From assembly GCA_016710765.1 (NCBI GenBank), contig JADJUJ010000002.1:186001-250000 (forward strand): a stretch of DNA of 64,000 bases, in the 5' to 3' direction. This DNA comes from Lewinellaceae bacterium. GTDB lineage: Bacteria > Bacteroidota > Bacteroidia > Chitinophagales > Saprospiraceae. This document shows, piece after piece, positions 30,558 through 39,196 of this stretch. The position numbers and the translations under genes are program-made. Every line of letters starts with the position of its first letter. Within the stretch, counting starts at the first letter, position 1. The notes beneath the pieces are model-generated. The model saw nothing but the letters and a program-made list of their open reading frames with translations. It had not been told where the DNA came from and ran no database searches.

Positions 30558-31070
30558 TTACCAGTTGTTGAAGGCTGCGTTGAAAATATCCTCCAGCAAT
30601 TGATTGTTAATTTCGTTGATTTTACTGTCTTGTATCGTTAGCAAGTCGACATCATTGGGGAATTCAGCAAAAAAACTAAACCTCCGATCTGAGGTCCAAC
30701 TGTCTTTTTCTGATAAATTGTTGGTCAAACCTACACTCATGACAATCTCCAGCCGGTTGAGCGAAATAATCTCACCCGGCTTTGGAGCAACGGGAATAAC
30801 CCTGTAATCAACAACCTTACCCGTAAATTCGATATCGGGAGTATCGTTGTTCAGCGTCAATCGTGTTTCAGTTCTGATTTTATCTTTAAGTCTTTCTGTA
30901 AAGTCAACCGACAGGTTTGGTGGGGCATTCAGCGCCAACGACTCAAAGTTACGCACTGCATAGGTATGCACACTGGGATCAATTGCTATACCCTTGAAGG
31001 AATAACAGGCGCTGAACAAGATTGGAATGACCAGCGTTAAAACCGCATATATGCTGCTCGAATTTTTCAT
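30558..31070 (-). CDS. lptE: LptE-family LPS-assembly lipoprotein
   Basis: A 170-residue lipoprotein with a signal peptide and lipobox ending LFSAC (Cys22). The mature part contains YSFKGIAIDPSV, YAVRNFESLA and ERLKDKIRTETRLTLN, as in Bacteroidota LptE-like proteins that plug the LptD barrel in the outer membrane. The start is taken at MKNSSS; an ATG eight codons upstream (31094) is also possible. It is the first gene of the lptE-unknown-secG unit and lies 67 bases downstream of guaA on the same strand. Confidence 0.88.
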   Translation of the reverse strand: MKNSSSIYAVLTLVIPILFSACYSFKGIAIDPSVHTYAVRNFESLALNAPPNLSVDFTERLKDKIRTETRLTLNNDTPDIEFTGKVVDYRVIPVAPKPGEIISLNRLEIVMSVGLTNNLSEKDSWTSDRRFSFFAEFPNDVDLLTIQDSKINEINNQLLEDIFNAAFNNW

Positions 31071-31137
31071 CGATTCGTTTGTATCAAAACGCATGGTATG
31101 CGTATTCTGTTACGGGAACAGCGCATTTTAAATGTGC

Positions 31138-32678
31138 TTATTCCCACTCTATGGTTGCCGGTGGTTTGGTGCTGATATCATAAACCACACGGTTAATCCC
31201 TTTCACATTGTTGATGATTTCGCTGGACACTTCTGCCAGAAACTCGTACGGAAGGTGGCTCCACTCAGCAGTCATACCATCAGTAGAGTTGACCGCACGC
31301 AACGCGATGGTTTGCTCATAAGTACGTTCATCGCCCATTACGCCCACCGATTGTATCGGCAGCAATATTGTTCCTGCCTGCCAAACAGCATCGTATAATC
31401 CATGCGATTTCAGTTTGCCGATATAAATGGCGTCAGCTTCTTGTAACATGGTTACTTTAGCAGGCGTGATATCGCCCAAAATCCGTATTCCAAGGCCTGG
31501 GCCCGGGAAAGGGTGCCGGCTCAGAATATTGGCCGGAATACCAAGCTCACGGCCAACCCTTCTAACTTCGTCTTTGAAGAGCATCCGAAGCGGCTCCACC
31601 ATTTTTAACTTCAGTTTTTCCGGCAGGCCTCCCACATTGTGGTGACTTTTTATGGTCACCGATGGTCCGTGGACACTGATTGATTCAATCACATCGGGAT
31701 AAATCGTGCCTTGCCCCAGCCATTCGCAATCTGGATGAGCCTCAGATTCTGCTTCAAACACATCTATGAAGCCCTTCCCAATGATCTTTCTTTTCTTTTC
31801 TGGCTCTGTCACCCCGGCTCATGCCTTGTAAAACAACTCCTTGGCGGCGACACCCTCAATATTCCGCCCCCTTTGCTTGTAGGAGGTCAAAACCTCCTCA
31901 AATTCATTTTTCCGCAGCAAACCATTGTCTACAAAAAAAGCAGAACAATCGATCCCCAATGGCATGGTGCAATAACTCTGCTGCTACGGTACTGTCGACC
32001 CCGCCAGAAAGGGCCATTATAACCTTGCCATCACCAATCTGTTCGCGAAGTTGTGCCACTGTATCCTGTACAAAGTGGGCAGGTGTCCAGTCGCCAGAGC
32101 AGTTACAAATTCCGAGAACGAAATTTTTTCAGCATGTGAAACCCTTCCAGGCTGTGGTAAACTTCCGGATGAAATTGAATGCCGTAAAATGGCTTCTGGA
32201 ACCTGGCATCAGAGGCTTTAAAAGCAGCAACAGGGATGCTTTCGCTGGCCGCCAATATTTCGAACCCTTCCGGGAGGCGAAGTATCGTATCGCCATGACT
32301 CATCCACACCTGAGACCGCTGTTCGATTCCCTTGAAAAAGGGATCCGAACCAATTGTTTGTGAGATGTAAGCTTTGCCGTATTCCCGTTTTTCCGAGCGC
32401 GCAACTTCCCCTCCGTAAAAATCAGCAGCCAGTTGCGCGCCGTAACAAATCGCCAGTACCGGTAATTTACCGGCGACCTGATCGAGATCCAATCGGAGCG
32501 CATCTTCCTGTTTGACGGAAAAAGGGCTGCCGGAAAGTATAATACCTTTCACATCGTTGCCCAGCTCCGGAAGTTTGTTGTAGGGAAGAATTTCACAAAA
32601 AACATTCATTTCCCGCACACGTCGGGCAATGAGTTGGGTATATTGTGAACCAAAATCAAGAATAATGATCTTTTCCAT
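31138..32678 (-). CDS. guaA: GMP synthase (glutamine-hydrolysing), with three lesions
   Basis: About 513 residues, the normal GuaA length, when repaired. The class I glutamine amidotransferase domain (MEKIIILDFGSQYTQ, nucleophile Cys in ILAICYGAQLA, His/Glu in YGIQFHPEVYHS) is followed by the PP-loop ATP pyrophosphatase domain (MALSGGVDSTVAAE) and the dimerisation domain ending KPPATIEWE. It converts XMP to GMP. Lesions: an extra A near 32126, an extra T in the T7 run (minus strand) near 31936, and an in-frame TGA near 31823 where Leu is conserved (FYKA-stop-AGVTEP). All fall within about 300 bases. If real, the cell would lack GMP synthesis; error in the sequence is more likely. The start is chosen at MEKIII after the -7 box. 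Confidence 0.9.
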
Positions 32679-32705
32679 AAATAATAGCCTGCTTTCAGGA
32701 AGGCG

Positions 32706-32713
32706 CAAAGGTA
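32706..32713 (-). promoter_or_regulatory. guaA promoter (-7 box TACCTTTG)
   Basis: TACCTTTGCGCC on the minus strand, 27 bases before the ATG at 32678. It is back-to-back with a plus-strand box at 32734. Confidence 0.65.
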
Positions 32714-32733
32714 AGGATTATACCGTCGTTATT

Positions 32734-32741
32734 TACCTTTG
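32734..32741 (+). promoter_or_regulatory. Plus-strand -7 box (TACCTTTG) with no adjacent gene
   Basis: TACCTTTGCCTG faces rpsP but lies about 247 bases upstream of its ATG, and a second box lies at 32900. No convincing coding sequence lies between. It may be a distal rpsP promoter or drive a small RNA. Confidence 0.4.
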
Positions 32742-32899
32742 CCTGTAATAATTGCCGAATTGGGCTAAGGCCGTTGGGAGAACCAAAACATTCGGAGAAA
32801 TAGGGCAAAAACAACAGGACATTGCCTTGAGGGCGGTTAAAAGTAGTATTTTCTCTAGGAAAATACTACAAAGATTTGGTTTTGTCTTTCAACTTGTTC

Positions 32900-32907
32900 T
32901 ATCTTTG
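32900..32907 (+). promoter_or_regulatory. rpsP promoter (-7 box TATCTTTG)
   Basis: TATCTTTG followed by gcggccgc, the same run that follows the ychF box. The rpsP ATG is 80 bases downstream. Confidence 0.65.
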
Positions 32908-32919
32908 CGGCCGCGAAAA

Positions 32920-32950
32920 GCCCGACGCTACCTACTGTAAGTAATCGGGC
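32920..32950 (+). promoter_or_regulatory. Hairpin in the rpsP leader
   Basis: gcccga (32920-32925) pairs with tcgggc (32945-32950) around a 19-base loop in the 5' leader of rpsP. It could be an autoregulatory site as in other ribosomal protein mRNAs, but no known motif is recognised. Confidence 0.35.
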
Positions 32951-32987
32951 GAGATTCTATCTCAATCATTTAAACAAATTTTCGACC

Positions 32988-33638
32988 ATGCCAGTTAAGA
33001 TCCGCCTCCAGCGGAAAGGCCGTAAAAAAGCGCCTTTCTATTTTATTGTTATTGCTGATGCCCGCGCTCCACGCGACGGCCGTTTCATCGAGAAAATCGG
33101 CACTTACAATCCCCTAACGGTTCCAGCAACAATTCATCTCGACACAGAACGTGCCTTTAGCTGGTTGAACAACGGCGCTCAACCTACCGACACCGTTCGT
33201 GCCATCCTCCGATTTAAAGGAGTACTGTACCAGAAACACCTGGCGCGTGGTGTTAAGAAAGGCGCCATTTCTGATGAACAAGCTGCTGCAGAACTTGCCC
33301 GTTGGGTTGAAGAAAAAGAAAACCGCATTGCTAGCCGTCGTGAGGAAAGCAAAGAAGAAAAGCGCAAACGTATGGCTGCTATTGACGGCAAGCCAAAGGC
33401 CAAACCAGCGCCGGCACCTGTTGTAGAAGAAGCAGCAGCGGAAGAAGTCGTTGACAACGCTGCTGAGGTAGTTGATGCAGTTGAAGAAACCGTTGCTGAA
33501 ACGCCAGCCGCTGAGGTGGTTGAAACTGTTGAAGAAACTGTTGCTGAAGCACCTGCCGCTGAGGTAGTTGAGGAAGCAGCGCCTGCTGCTGAAGAGGCTC
33601 CTGCCGCTGAAGAAACAGAAGAAAAAACCGAGGAATAA
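32988..33638 (+). CDS. rpsP: 30S ribosomal protein S16 with long acidic C-terminal tail
   Basis: A 216-residue protein. The S16 core (about residues 1-85: MPVKIRLQRKGRKK, FYFIVIADARAPRDGRFIE, IGTYNPL) is followed by a Bacteroidota-type basic helical extension (KENRIASRREESKEEKRKR) and a 75-residue Ala/Val/Glu tail with repeats of the form VEETVAE-PAAEVVE. S16 helps assemble the 30S body. S16 proteins from most bacteria end near residue 80-90; extensions are usual in this phylum but this one is long. It has its own promoter and a strong terminator. Adjacent rimM and trmD, often found with rpsP, are absent. Confidence 0.95.
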   Translation: MPVKIRLQRKGRKKAPFYFIVIADARAPRDGRFIEKIGTYNPLTVPATIHLDTERAFSWLNNGAQPTDTVRAILRFKGVLYQKHLARGVKKGAISDEQAAAELARWVEEKENRIASRREESKEEKRKRMAAIDGKPKAKPAPAPVVEEAAAEEVVDNAAEVVDAVEETVAETPAAEVVETVEETVAEAPAAEVVEEAAPAAEEAPAAEETEEKTEE

Positions 33639-33678
33639 TCGTTAAAGGTTATACCTTTGTAATAAGACAGGCTACACA

Positions 33679-33718
33679 GACCTGGCAAAGCCCTTGATTG
33701 CTTTGCCAGGTCTTTTTT
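33679..33718 (+). terminator. rpsP terminator
   Basis: Thirteen-bp perfect stem (gacctggcaaagc, 33679-33691, and 33700-33712), eight-base loop, then six T. Confidence 0.9.
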
Positions 33719-33772
33719 CAAAATACCCTATCCATTTACATTTACCCCTTGTTGGGCTCAAATAGGAATCTT

Positions 33773-35161
33773 ATGCAAAAATTGGATGAAAAGTACCTCA
33801 CCAGGTTAGCAGAAATCAGCGACGCCATTCAAAAGTCGCCAGATTTGGCACAATACCTCGATGAAGAGGAAGATGAATTTTACAATGAACTTCGCCAGGC
33901 CTATGAGCCGCTGCTTTCGGAGATTCACCATCAGGTTGCCGCGGAAGCACCACTTCAACTTGCTACCCTTGAAAAGACACTGCTGGAAGACCGTTTTGAA
34001 GGACTTTACCTCCCCAGGGTACTGGGCTATTCCGTTTTACGCGGCGAAATCAACGACCAGTTTCGCTATGTAAGGCCAAACGACCATTTCAAAGAAATCC
34101 TTCTTGCCATCTGCCATAGCCCTCACTTCGAACAATTGCGAAAGCGCATTGGCCAGAGTATTCAGGTTGGATTTGCCATGAGTTCCGACATTTGGATCAC
34201 CAATCTGATGTCGCAGGTAGAAAACAAGCGGATCCGCTTTTTCCTCCAACAGCAGCGAAACGAACGCTTTTGGGACATCAAAGAGCGGGAAGACATTTAT
34301 TTGCGCTATTCCAGCCAGTTCCGCAATGAACTTTATTTCTCCGCAGACTTTCCAAAGTCGTTTGGTGAAATGAAAGCCAATTTTTCTGCACTCCGTCAAT
34401 TCTTGATCAAGCGTTATGAAGTGGGTGGTGATAATTCCAGCCTCAAATCACAAATCAAGATTTTTCTGGACAATGAAGCGCTGCAGAACTCAGAAGAATA
34501 TGTAGAAATGTTGGCCATGTTTGGCAACTTCATGGATTTAGAAAAAGCCGAACAAGACAGCTTCAAGGCACATTTTAAACGAGAACGGACCAAATTTGAT
34601 GATTTTGACGAAAAGTACCTCAGCTTCCTGCTGCATTTGTATGAATCTGAGCTGAACATGGATGCTTCGCACGACAACCGCATGTTGCTGCTGACCGACC
34701 GTTCTACGAAGGACAAAATTTCCGAATACTACCGCATTGCTGACAAAGTGCACAGCCTCGGCTATGTACACCCGGAAACGATGGAGGCAGTGCAGCAGTT
34801 TTGCAACAGCCATGAGGGCCTCTCCGTGGAAATGGATTGCCTGCGTCAATTGATTCTCAATTATTTTGAGCGACTGATTAATGGCCTGACCACAGCGGAA
34901 TACCTCGATTTTTCGAAATCACCAAGATTTTCGCGCAATACATGCACCTGTTTGGCAATGAGCGATTCAACCTTGCCATTGAAAAATGTCGCTCAAATAC
35001 ATTCAAAAATTACTGATGGTGTACATCGACAAACGCGGCAAAGACTATCAGGACATCAAGCGATTCGTCTCTTCTCAGTTTGTTGAATTGAATTTTTTGA
35101 AAGAAAAAGAGGTTGTGGAATTGTTCAAAACCCGTCGGAAGAAAAAACCGACAGAGGAGTA
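33773..35161 (+). CDS. Conserved unknown protein (two frameshifts near the end)
   Basis: About 463 residues, soluble and mostly helical, starting MQKLDEKYLTRLAEISDAI. I recognise no domain. Visible features are an acidic patch (YLDEEEDEFYNE), FEGLYLPRVLGYSVLRGEINDQF split by a turn, and a basic C-terminus (LFKTRRKKKPTEE). The last quarter needs two one-base additions to stay open: one in the T5 run at 34909-34913 and one in the A5 run at 34982-34986. With both, the frame runs to a stop at 35161 through QKLLMVYIDKRGKDYQDIK. It is followed 57 bases later by the first signal peptidase gene on the same strand. Function unknown. Confidence 0.75.
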
Positions 35162-35218
35162 AACAACGCCTGCCCCTGTTCTTTAACCATACCATTTCCA
35201 TCAGCACAATAATTTGCA

Positions 35219-36841
35219 ATGACCATACTAATTTTTCTAATTGTACTCTATATCCTGCTTGGATTGAGCATGATGAAACTTTTCGAAAAAGCAGGCATAC
35301 CGGGCTGGAAAGCCTTGGTACCTGGGCTTGCAGCAATGGAATGGTGTAAAATGGTGGGTAGAAAGCCGTGGTTTGCACTGTGGCTGTTGTTTCCGGTAGT
35401 CAACTTGTTCATCTATGCCGGGCTGTGTATCGACATGGTTCGCTCTTTTGGCAAGCACAGTTTTGGGCAAGCCTTTTTAGCCGTGGTGTATGCCCCCATC
35501 CCTTTCTTTATGATTGGGAGAGATGAAAAGGCTCAATACCAGGGTCCAATTCTGGAAAAAGAGCGCGAATACCATCGCCTATTTCATGAGGCACAGGAGA
35601 AGAAAGACCAGGTTGCTTTGAGGCGTTTGAAAGCAGACAATCCTTTTCATAAATCGCAATTGCGTGAATGGACGGAAGCCATTGTTTTTGCTGTATTTGC
35701 AGCCGCTTTTATCCGCATGTTTCTTATTGAAGCCTATGTGATTCCAACTTCCTCCATGGAGGGCACCCTGAAAATTGGCGACTTCCTTTTTGTCAGTAAA
35801 GCACATTATGGCATCAGAACGCCGATGACGGTAATCCAGTTTCCTTTGATCCATAACCGATTTACCAGCGCACCAGCCAAGGGCCTGATGAAATTGATGG
35901 ATCGGGAATCCTATCTGAAGGAGCCCTCTCTCCCCTACTACCGTTTACCAGCACTTGAATCAGTTGACCGTTTTGATCCGGTTGTATTTAATTTTCCTGC
36001 TGGCGACAGCGTAATTATAATGCCGGGCCGAACCTGGGACATTTACCAGTGGCGTCGAAACGGAATGGACAAGCGCTTTCCAAACTTGCCCATAGTCACC
36101 CGTCCAGTAGACAAAAAAGACCACTACATTAAGCGATGTGTCGCTATTTCCGGTGATAGCCTGCAAGTAAAAGGCGGACAATTGTATATCAATGGTTCCC
36201 CGGCTCCTAATCCGGAGCATATGCAGTTCACCTACCACATTACGACAAACGGCACACCACCCAATCTCAAAAAAATTGAAGACCTTGGGGTGAATCTGTA
36301 TGACCTGGATTCTCCTAATGATGCCCCCGGATCTGCAGCGCGCAATGGCTATTTCAATCTGGATGCCAAACAAGTTGAAGCAATAAAGCAATTTGGGCCT
36401 GATATTAAAGCGGAACGCGTGCCAGCGCCAAGCTCGCCGGGTTACGTTTTCCCCAATGATACAAAGTTTACAGGAGGCTGGACTACCGATGATTATGGTC
36501 CCATCTGGATTCCCAAAAAAGGTGCTACAACACCACTTAATGCCCAGAATATTGCCTTTTATGAGCGCATTATTCGGGTTTACGAGGGGAACAAACTCGA
36601 GATCAAGGACGGAAAGTACTTCATCAACGGAGAAGAGACCACCAGTTATACTTTTAAACTAAATTATTACTGGATGATGGGGGATAACCGGAACAACTCA
36701 GAAGATTCACGCATCTGGGGCTATGTGCCGGAAGACCACATTGTAGGAAAACCCTTGTTCATTTGGTTTTCTACCAAGAATGGCAACATGCGCAACGGCA
36801 TCAACTGGGACCGCATCTTTATGTCGGCCAGCAGAATGTAG
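35219..36841 (+). CDS. lepB: Signal peptidase I, long form (copy 1)
   Basis: A 540-residue membrane peptidase that removes signal peptides from exported proteins. The N-terminal part (about 1-110) has hydrophobic helices and GIPGWKALVPGL / GRKPWFALWLLFPVVN, a membrane domain often fused to Bacteroidota signal peptidases. Then comes a membrane anchor (EAIVFAVFAAAFIRMFLIEAY) and the S26 catalytic core: Ser179 in IPTSSMEG, Lys305 in HYIKRC and the GDNRNNSEDSR box. Ser and Lys are 126 residues apart, against 55 in E. coli LepB, so the core carries a large insertion. The neighbouring gene is a paralogue with the same spacing. Confidence 0.93.
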   Translation: MTILIFLIVLYILLGLSMMKLFEKAGIPGWKALVPGLAAMEWCKMVGRKPWFALWLLFPVVNLFIYAGLCIDMVRSFGKHSFGQAFLAVVYAPIPFFMIGRDEKAQYQGPILEKEREYHRLFHEAQEKKDQVALRRLKADNPFHKSQLREWTEAIVFAVFAAAFIRMFLIEAYVIPTSSMEGTLKIGDFLFVSKAHYGIRTPMTVIQFPLIHNRFTSAPAKGLMKLMDRESYLKEPSLPYYRLPALESVDRFDPVVFNFPAGDSVIIMPGRTWDIYQWRRNGMDKRFPNLPIVTRPVDKKDHYIKRCVAISGDSLQVKGGQLYINGSPAPNPEHMQFTYHITTNGTPPNLKKIEDLGVNLYDLDSPNDAPGSAARNGYFNLDAKQVEAIKQFGPDIKAERVPAPSSPGYVFPNDTKFTGGWTTDDYGPIWIPKKGATTPLNAQNIAFYERIIRVYEGNKLEIKDGKYFINGEETTSYTFKLNYYWMMGDNRNNSEDSRIWGYVPEDHIVGKPLFIWFSTKNGNMRNGINWDRIFMSASRM

Positions 36842-36949
36842 GCCATTAGGCTGTGCCAGCAGCGTTTAGTCTTATAAATCACTGCGTTCATCCCAGAATT
36901 TTGGCCCGCTGGTCCAGATATTCCAATTTCGTGTCCAAATTCTTGCGAC

Positions 36950-38569
36950 ATGACGGTATTGCTATTCCTCCTTCTTTTATACATCCTGCTTGGGTTTAGC
37001 ATGATGCGTTTGTTTGAAAAGGCAGGTATTCCTGGATGGAAAGCCCTCGTTCCTGGTCTGGCAGCCGTAGAATGGTGCAAAATGGTGGGTAGAAAACCCA
37101 CTTATGCCTTGTGGCTACTGTTCCCAATCGTCAATATTTTTACGTTTGCCGGGCTATGTATCGATATGGTGCGGTCTTTTGGTCGCCACTCTTTTTGGCA
37201 ATCTGTTATTGCGGTGCTGTACCCTCCACTACCATTTTTTCTTTTGGGCAATGATGCCAATGTACCGTATGAGGGCCCCGTATTGGTTAAGGAACAGGCC
37301 TACCAGTTGTCCATTCAGGAAGCCCTTAAGCGCAAGGACTTTGGCGCAGTGAAAAAACTACAAGCGGGTTCCGTATTCCATAAAGCACCAGTACGAGAGT
37401 GGACAGAGTCCATTCTTTTTGCCGTATTTGCTGCTGCATTCATCCGTATGTTCTTGATAGAACCCTTCCAGATTCCAACCTCATCAATGGAAGGCTCTTT
37501 GATTACCGGCGATTTTCTATTTGTCAGCAAAGTACACTATGGTATGCGTACCCCGATGACTGTTCTCCAGTTTCCCTTGGTGCACAACCACTTTGTAAAT
37601 GGGCCCGCCAGCGGAATAAAGCAATTGTTGGACCGTGAATCTTATCTAGATAAACCTTCGCTTCCTTATTTCCGACTGCCTGCATTGGAAAAACTAAAAC
37701 ACAATGACGCGGTTGTTTTTAATTGGCCGGTTGGCGACAGTGTGGTCATTATACCAGGAAGAAGCTGGGATATTGGCCAATGGCGTCGATATGGGATGGA
37801 CAAAATGTATCCTACACTACCCATCATCACCCGACCTGTGGACAAAAAAGACCATTATGTAAAACGCTGTGTTGGGCTGCCGGGAGACAGCCTGATGGTG
37901 CGCAACGCCCAATTATACATTAATAGGAAACCAGCCCAAAACCCAACACATTTGCAACAGTGTTACAGGGTTAGCAGCAGTGGCGCCAACCCAAATATTC
38001 ATAAGATCGAAGCATTGGGGGTGAATATTTACGATCTGGACCAACCCGGGCAACACGGTGTGGCTGCACAAAATGGGCTTTACAACCTTGATCAGCAACA
38101 GGTTGACGCTATTCGCGCCTTTGGGCATGAAATTAGTGTGGAACGCATTCCAGCGACTTATCGGCCGGGCAATGTTTTCCCCAACGACAGTACCCTGACC
38201 CGATCCTGGACCGTCGATAATTACGGACCTATCTGGATTCCAAAGGCCGGAGCAACTACGGCATTAACGCTTGAAAACCTGCCTTTTTATGAACGCATCA
38301 TTCGGGTTTACGAACACAACGACCTAAGCGTGCGCGATGGGAAAATTTACATTAATGGCAAAGCGTCAGACTCCTATACCTTCAGCATGGACTATTACTG
38401 GATGATGGGTGACAACCGAAACAATTCCGAGGACTCCCGTATTTGGGGCTATGTTCCCGAGGACCATATTGTAGGAAAGCCCTTATTCATCTGGTTTTCA
38501 ACCAGGTACGCCAACTTTCGCAACGGCATCAATTGGAACCGAATTTTTACTTCTGGCCAGAAAATGTAG
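36950..38569 (+). CDS. lepB: Signal peptidase I, long form (copy 2)
   Basis: A 539-residue paralogue of the preceding gene, colinear along its length, with a gap of 108 bases holding no visible signal. The same membrane domain (GIPGWKALVPGLAAVEW), anchor helix, Ser179 (IPTSSMEG), Lys305 (HYVKRC) and GDNRNNSEDSR box are present, so both copies should be active. The DNA has diverged at many third positions and surface loops (for example around DKPSLPYFRLPALEKL), so the duplication is not recent. Division of labour between general export and lipoprotein or T9SS cargo is possible but not shown. Confidence 0.93.
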   Translation: MTVLLFLLLLYILLGFSMMRLFEKAGIPGWKALVPGLAAVEWCKMVGRKPTYALWLLFPIVNIFTFAGLCIDMVRSFGRHSFWQSVIAVLYPPLPFFLLGNDANVPYEGPVLVKEQAYQLSIQEALKRKDFGAVKKLQAGSVFHKAPVREWTESILFAVFAAAFIRMFLIEPFQIPTSSMEGSLITGDFLFVSKVHYGMRTPMTVLQFPLVHNHFVNGPASGIKQLLDRESYLDKPSLPYFRLPALEKLKHNDAVVFNWPVGDSVVIIPGRSWDIGQWRRYGMDKMYPTLPIITRPVDKKDHYVKRCVGLPGDSLMVRNAQLYINRKPAQNPTHLQQCYRVSSSGANPNIHKIEALGVNIYDLDQPGQHGVAAQNGLYNLDQQQVDAIRAFGHEISVERIPATYRPGNVFPNDSTLTRSWTVDNYGPIWIPKAGATTALTLENLPFYERIIRVYEHNDLSVRDGKIYINGKASDSYTFSMDYYWMMGDNRNNSEDSRIWGYVPEDHIVGKPLFIWFSTRYANFRNGINWNRIFTSGQKM

Positions 38570-38585
38570 TTAAGGCAATAAGAGC

Positions 38586-39173
38586 TTATTGGAGACCTTG
38601 CAGGTATTCTACCAGCAATCGCGTGGCGTGTGCCCTGTGGCTAATTTGGTGTTTTTCCGAATCGCCTAGTTCTGCAAAGGTGTGCTTATAGCCATCGGGT
38701 ATAAATATCGGGTCGTACCCAAAGCCTTGTGTTCCGCGTTGCTGCGCAGCAATTTCACCGCGGCAAATCCCCTCAAACAAGGTTTCTTTCCCATCTTGAA
38801 TCAAGGCGATGACCGTTCTGAATTGCGCCTTCCGATTGGATTTATTTTTCAGATTTTCCAGCAACAGATCCATGTTATCTTCCGGGTCCTTCTGATCACC
38901 TGCATACCGGGCGGTAATTACCCCCGGCGCCCCATCCAGGGCATCTACTTCCAGTCCTGTATCTTCTGAAAAACAGTCGAATCCATAATTGTCCTTGACA
39001 TACCGTGCTTTAATAAGTGCATTTCCTTCAAGAGTATCCTCAGTTTCCGGTATATCAACGGCACAACCGATATCCTTCAGTGTTTTCACCGTGTAGGCTG
39101 GCCCCAGAATTTGTTCGATTTCCCGGGCTTTGTGTGCGTTGTTGGTGGCAAATACGAGCGTGATTTTCTGCAT
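38586..39173 (-). CDS. rdgB: Non-canonical purine NTP pyrophosphatase (RdgB/HAM1)
   Basis: A 195-residue housecleaning enzyme that hydrolyses ITP, dITP and XTP to the monophosphates. It has the N-terminal LVFATNNAHKAREIEQIL, the metal and substrate segment FSEDTGLEVDALDGAPGV, and GFGYDPIFIPDGY and SHRAHAT near the end. Full length and intact. It begins 23 bases after the carboxylase gene on the same strand and converges on the second lepB with a 16-base gap. Confidence 0.95.
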   Translation of the reverse strand: MQKITLVFATNNAHKAREIEQILGPAYTVKTLKDIGCAVDIPETEDTLEGNALIKARYVKDNYGFDCFSEDTGLEVDALDGAPGVITARYAGDQKDPEDNMDLLLENLKNKSNRKAQFRTVIALIQDGKETLFEGICRGEIAAQQRGTQGFGYDPIFIPDGYKHTFAELGDSEKHQISHRAHATRLLVEYLQGLQ

Positions 39174-39196
39174 TTTATCAGTAGAAATGAAACTTA

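Noticed and set aside
32752..32940. A short plus-strand frame upstream of rpsP
   Set aside because: It begins at TTG, overlaps the rpsP promoter and leader and has no protein-like features.
36842..36949. Regulatory signal between the two lepB genes
   Set aside because: No TAnnTTTG box, dyad or T tract was found; the genes may simply be co-transcribed.
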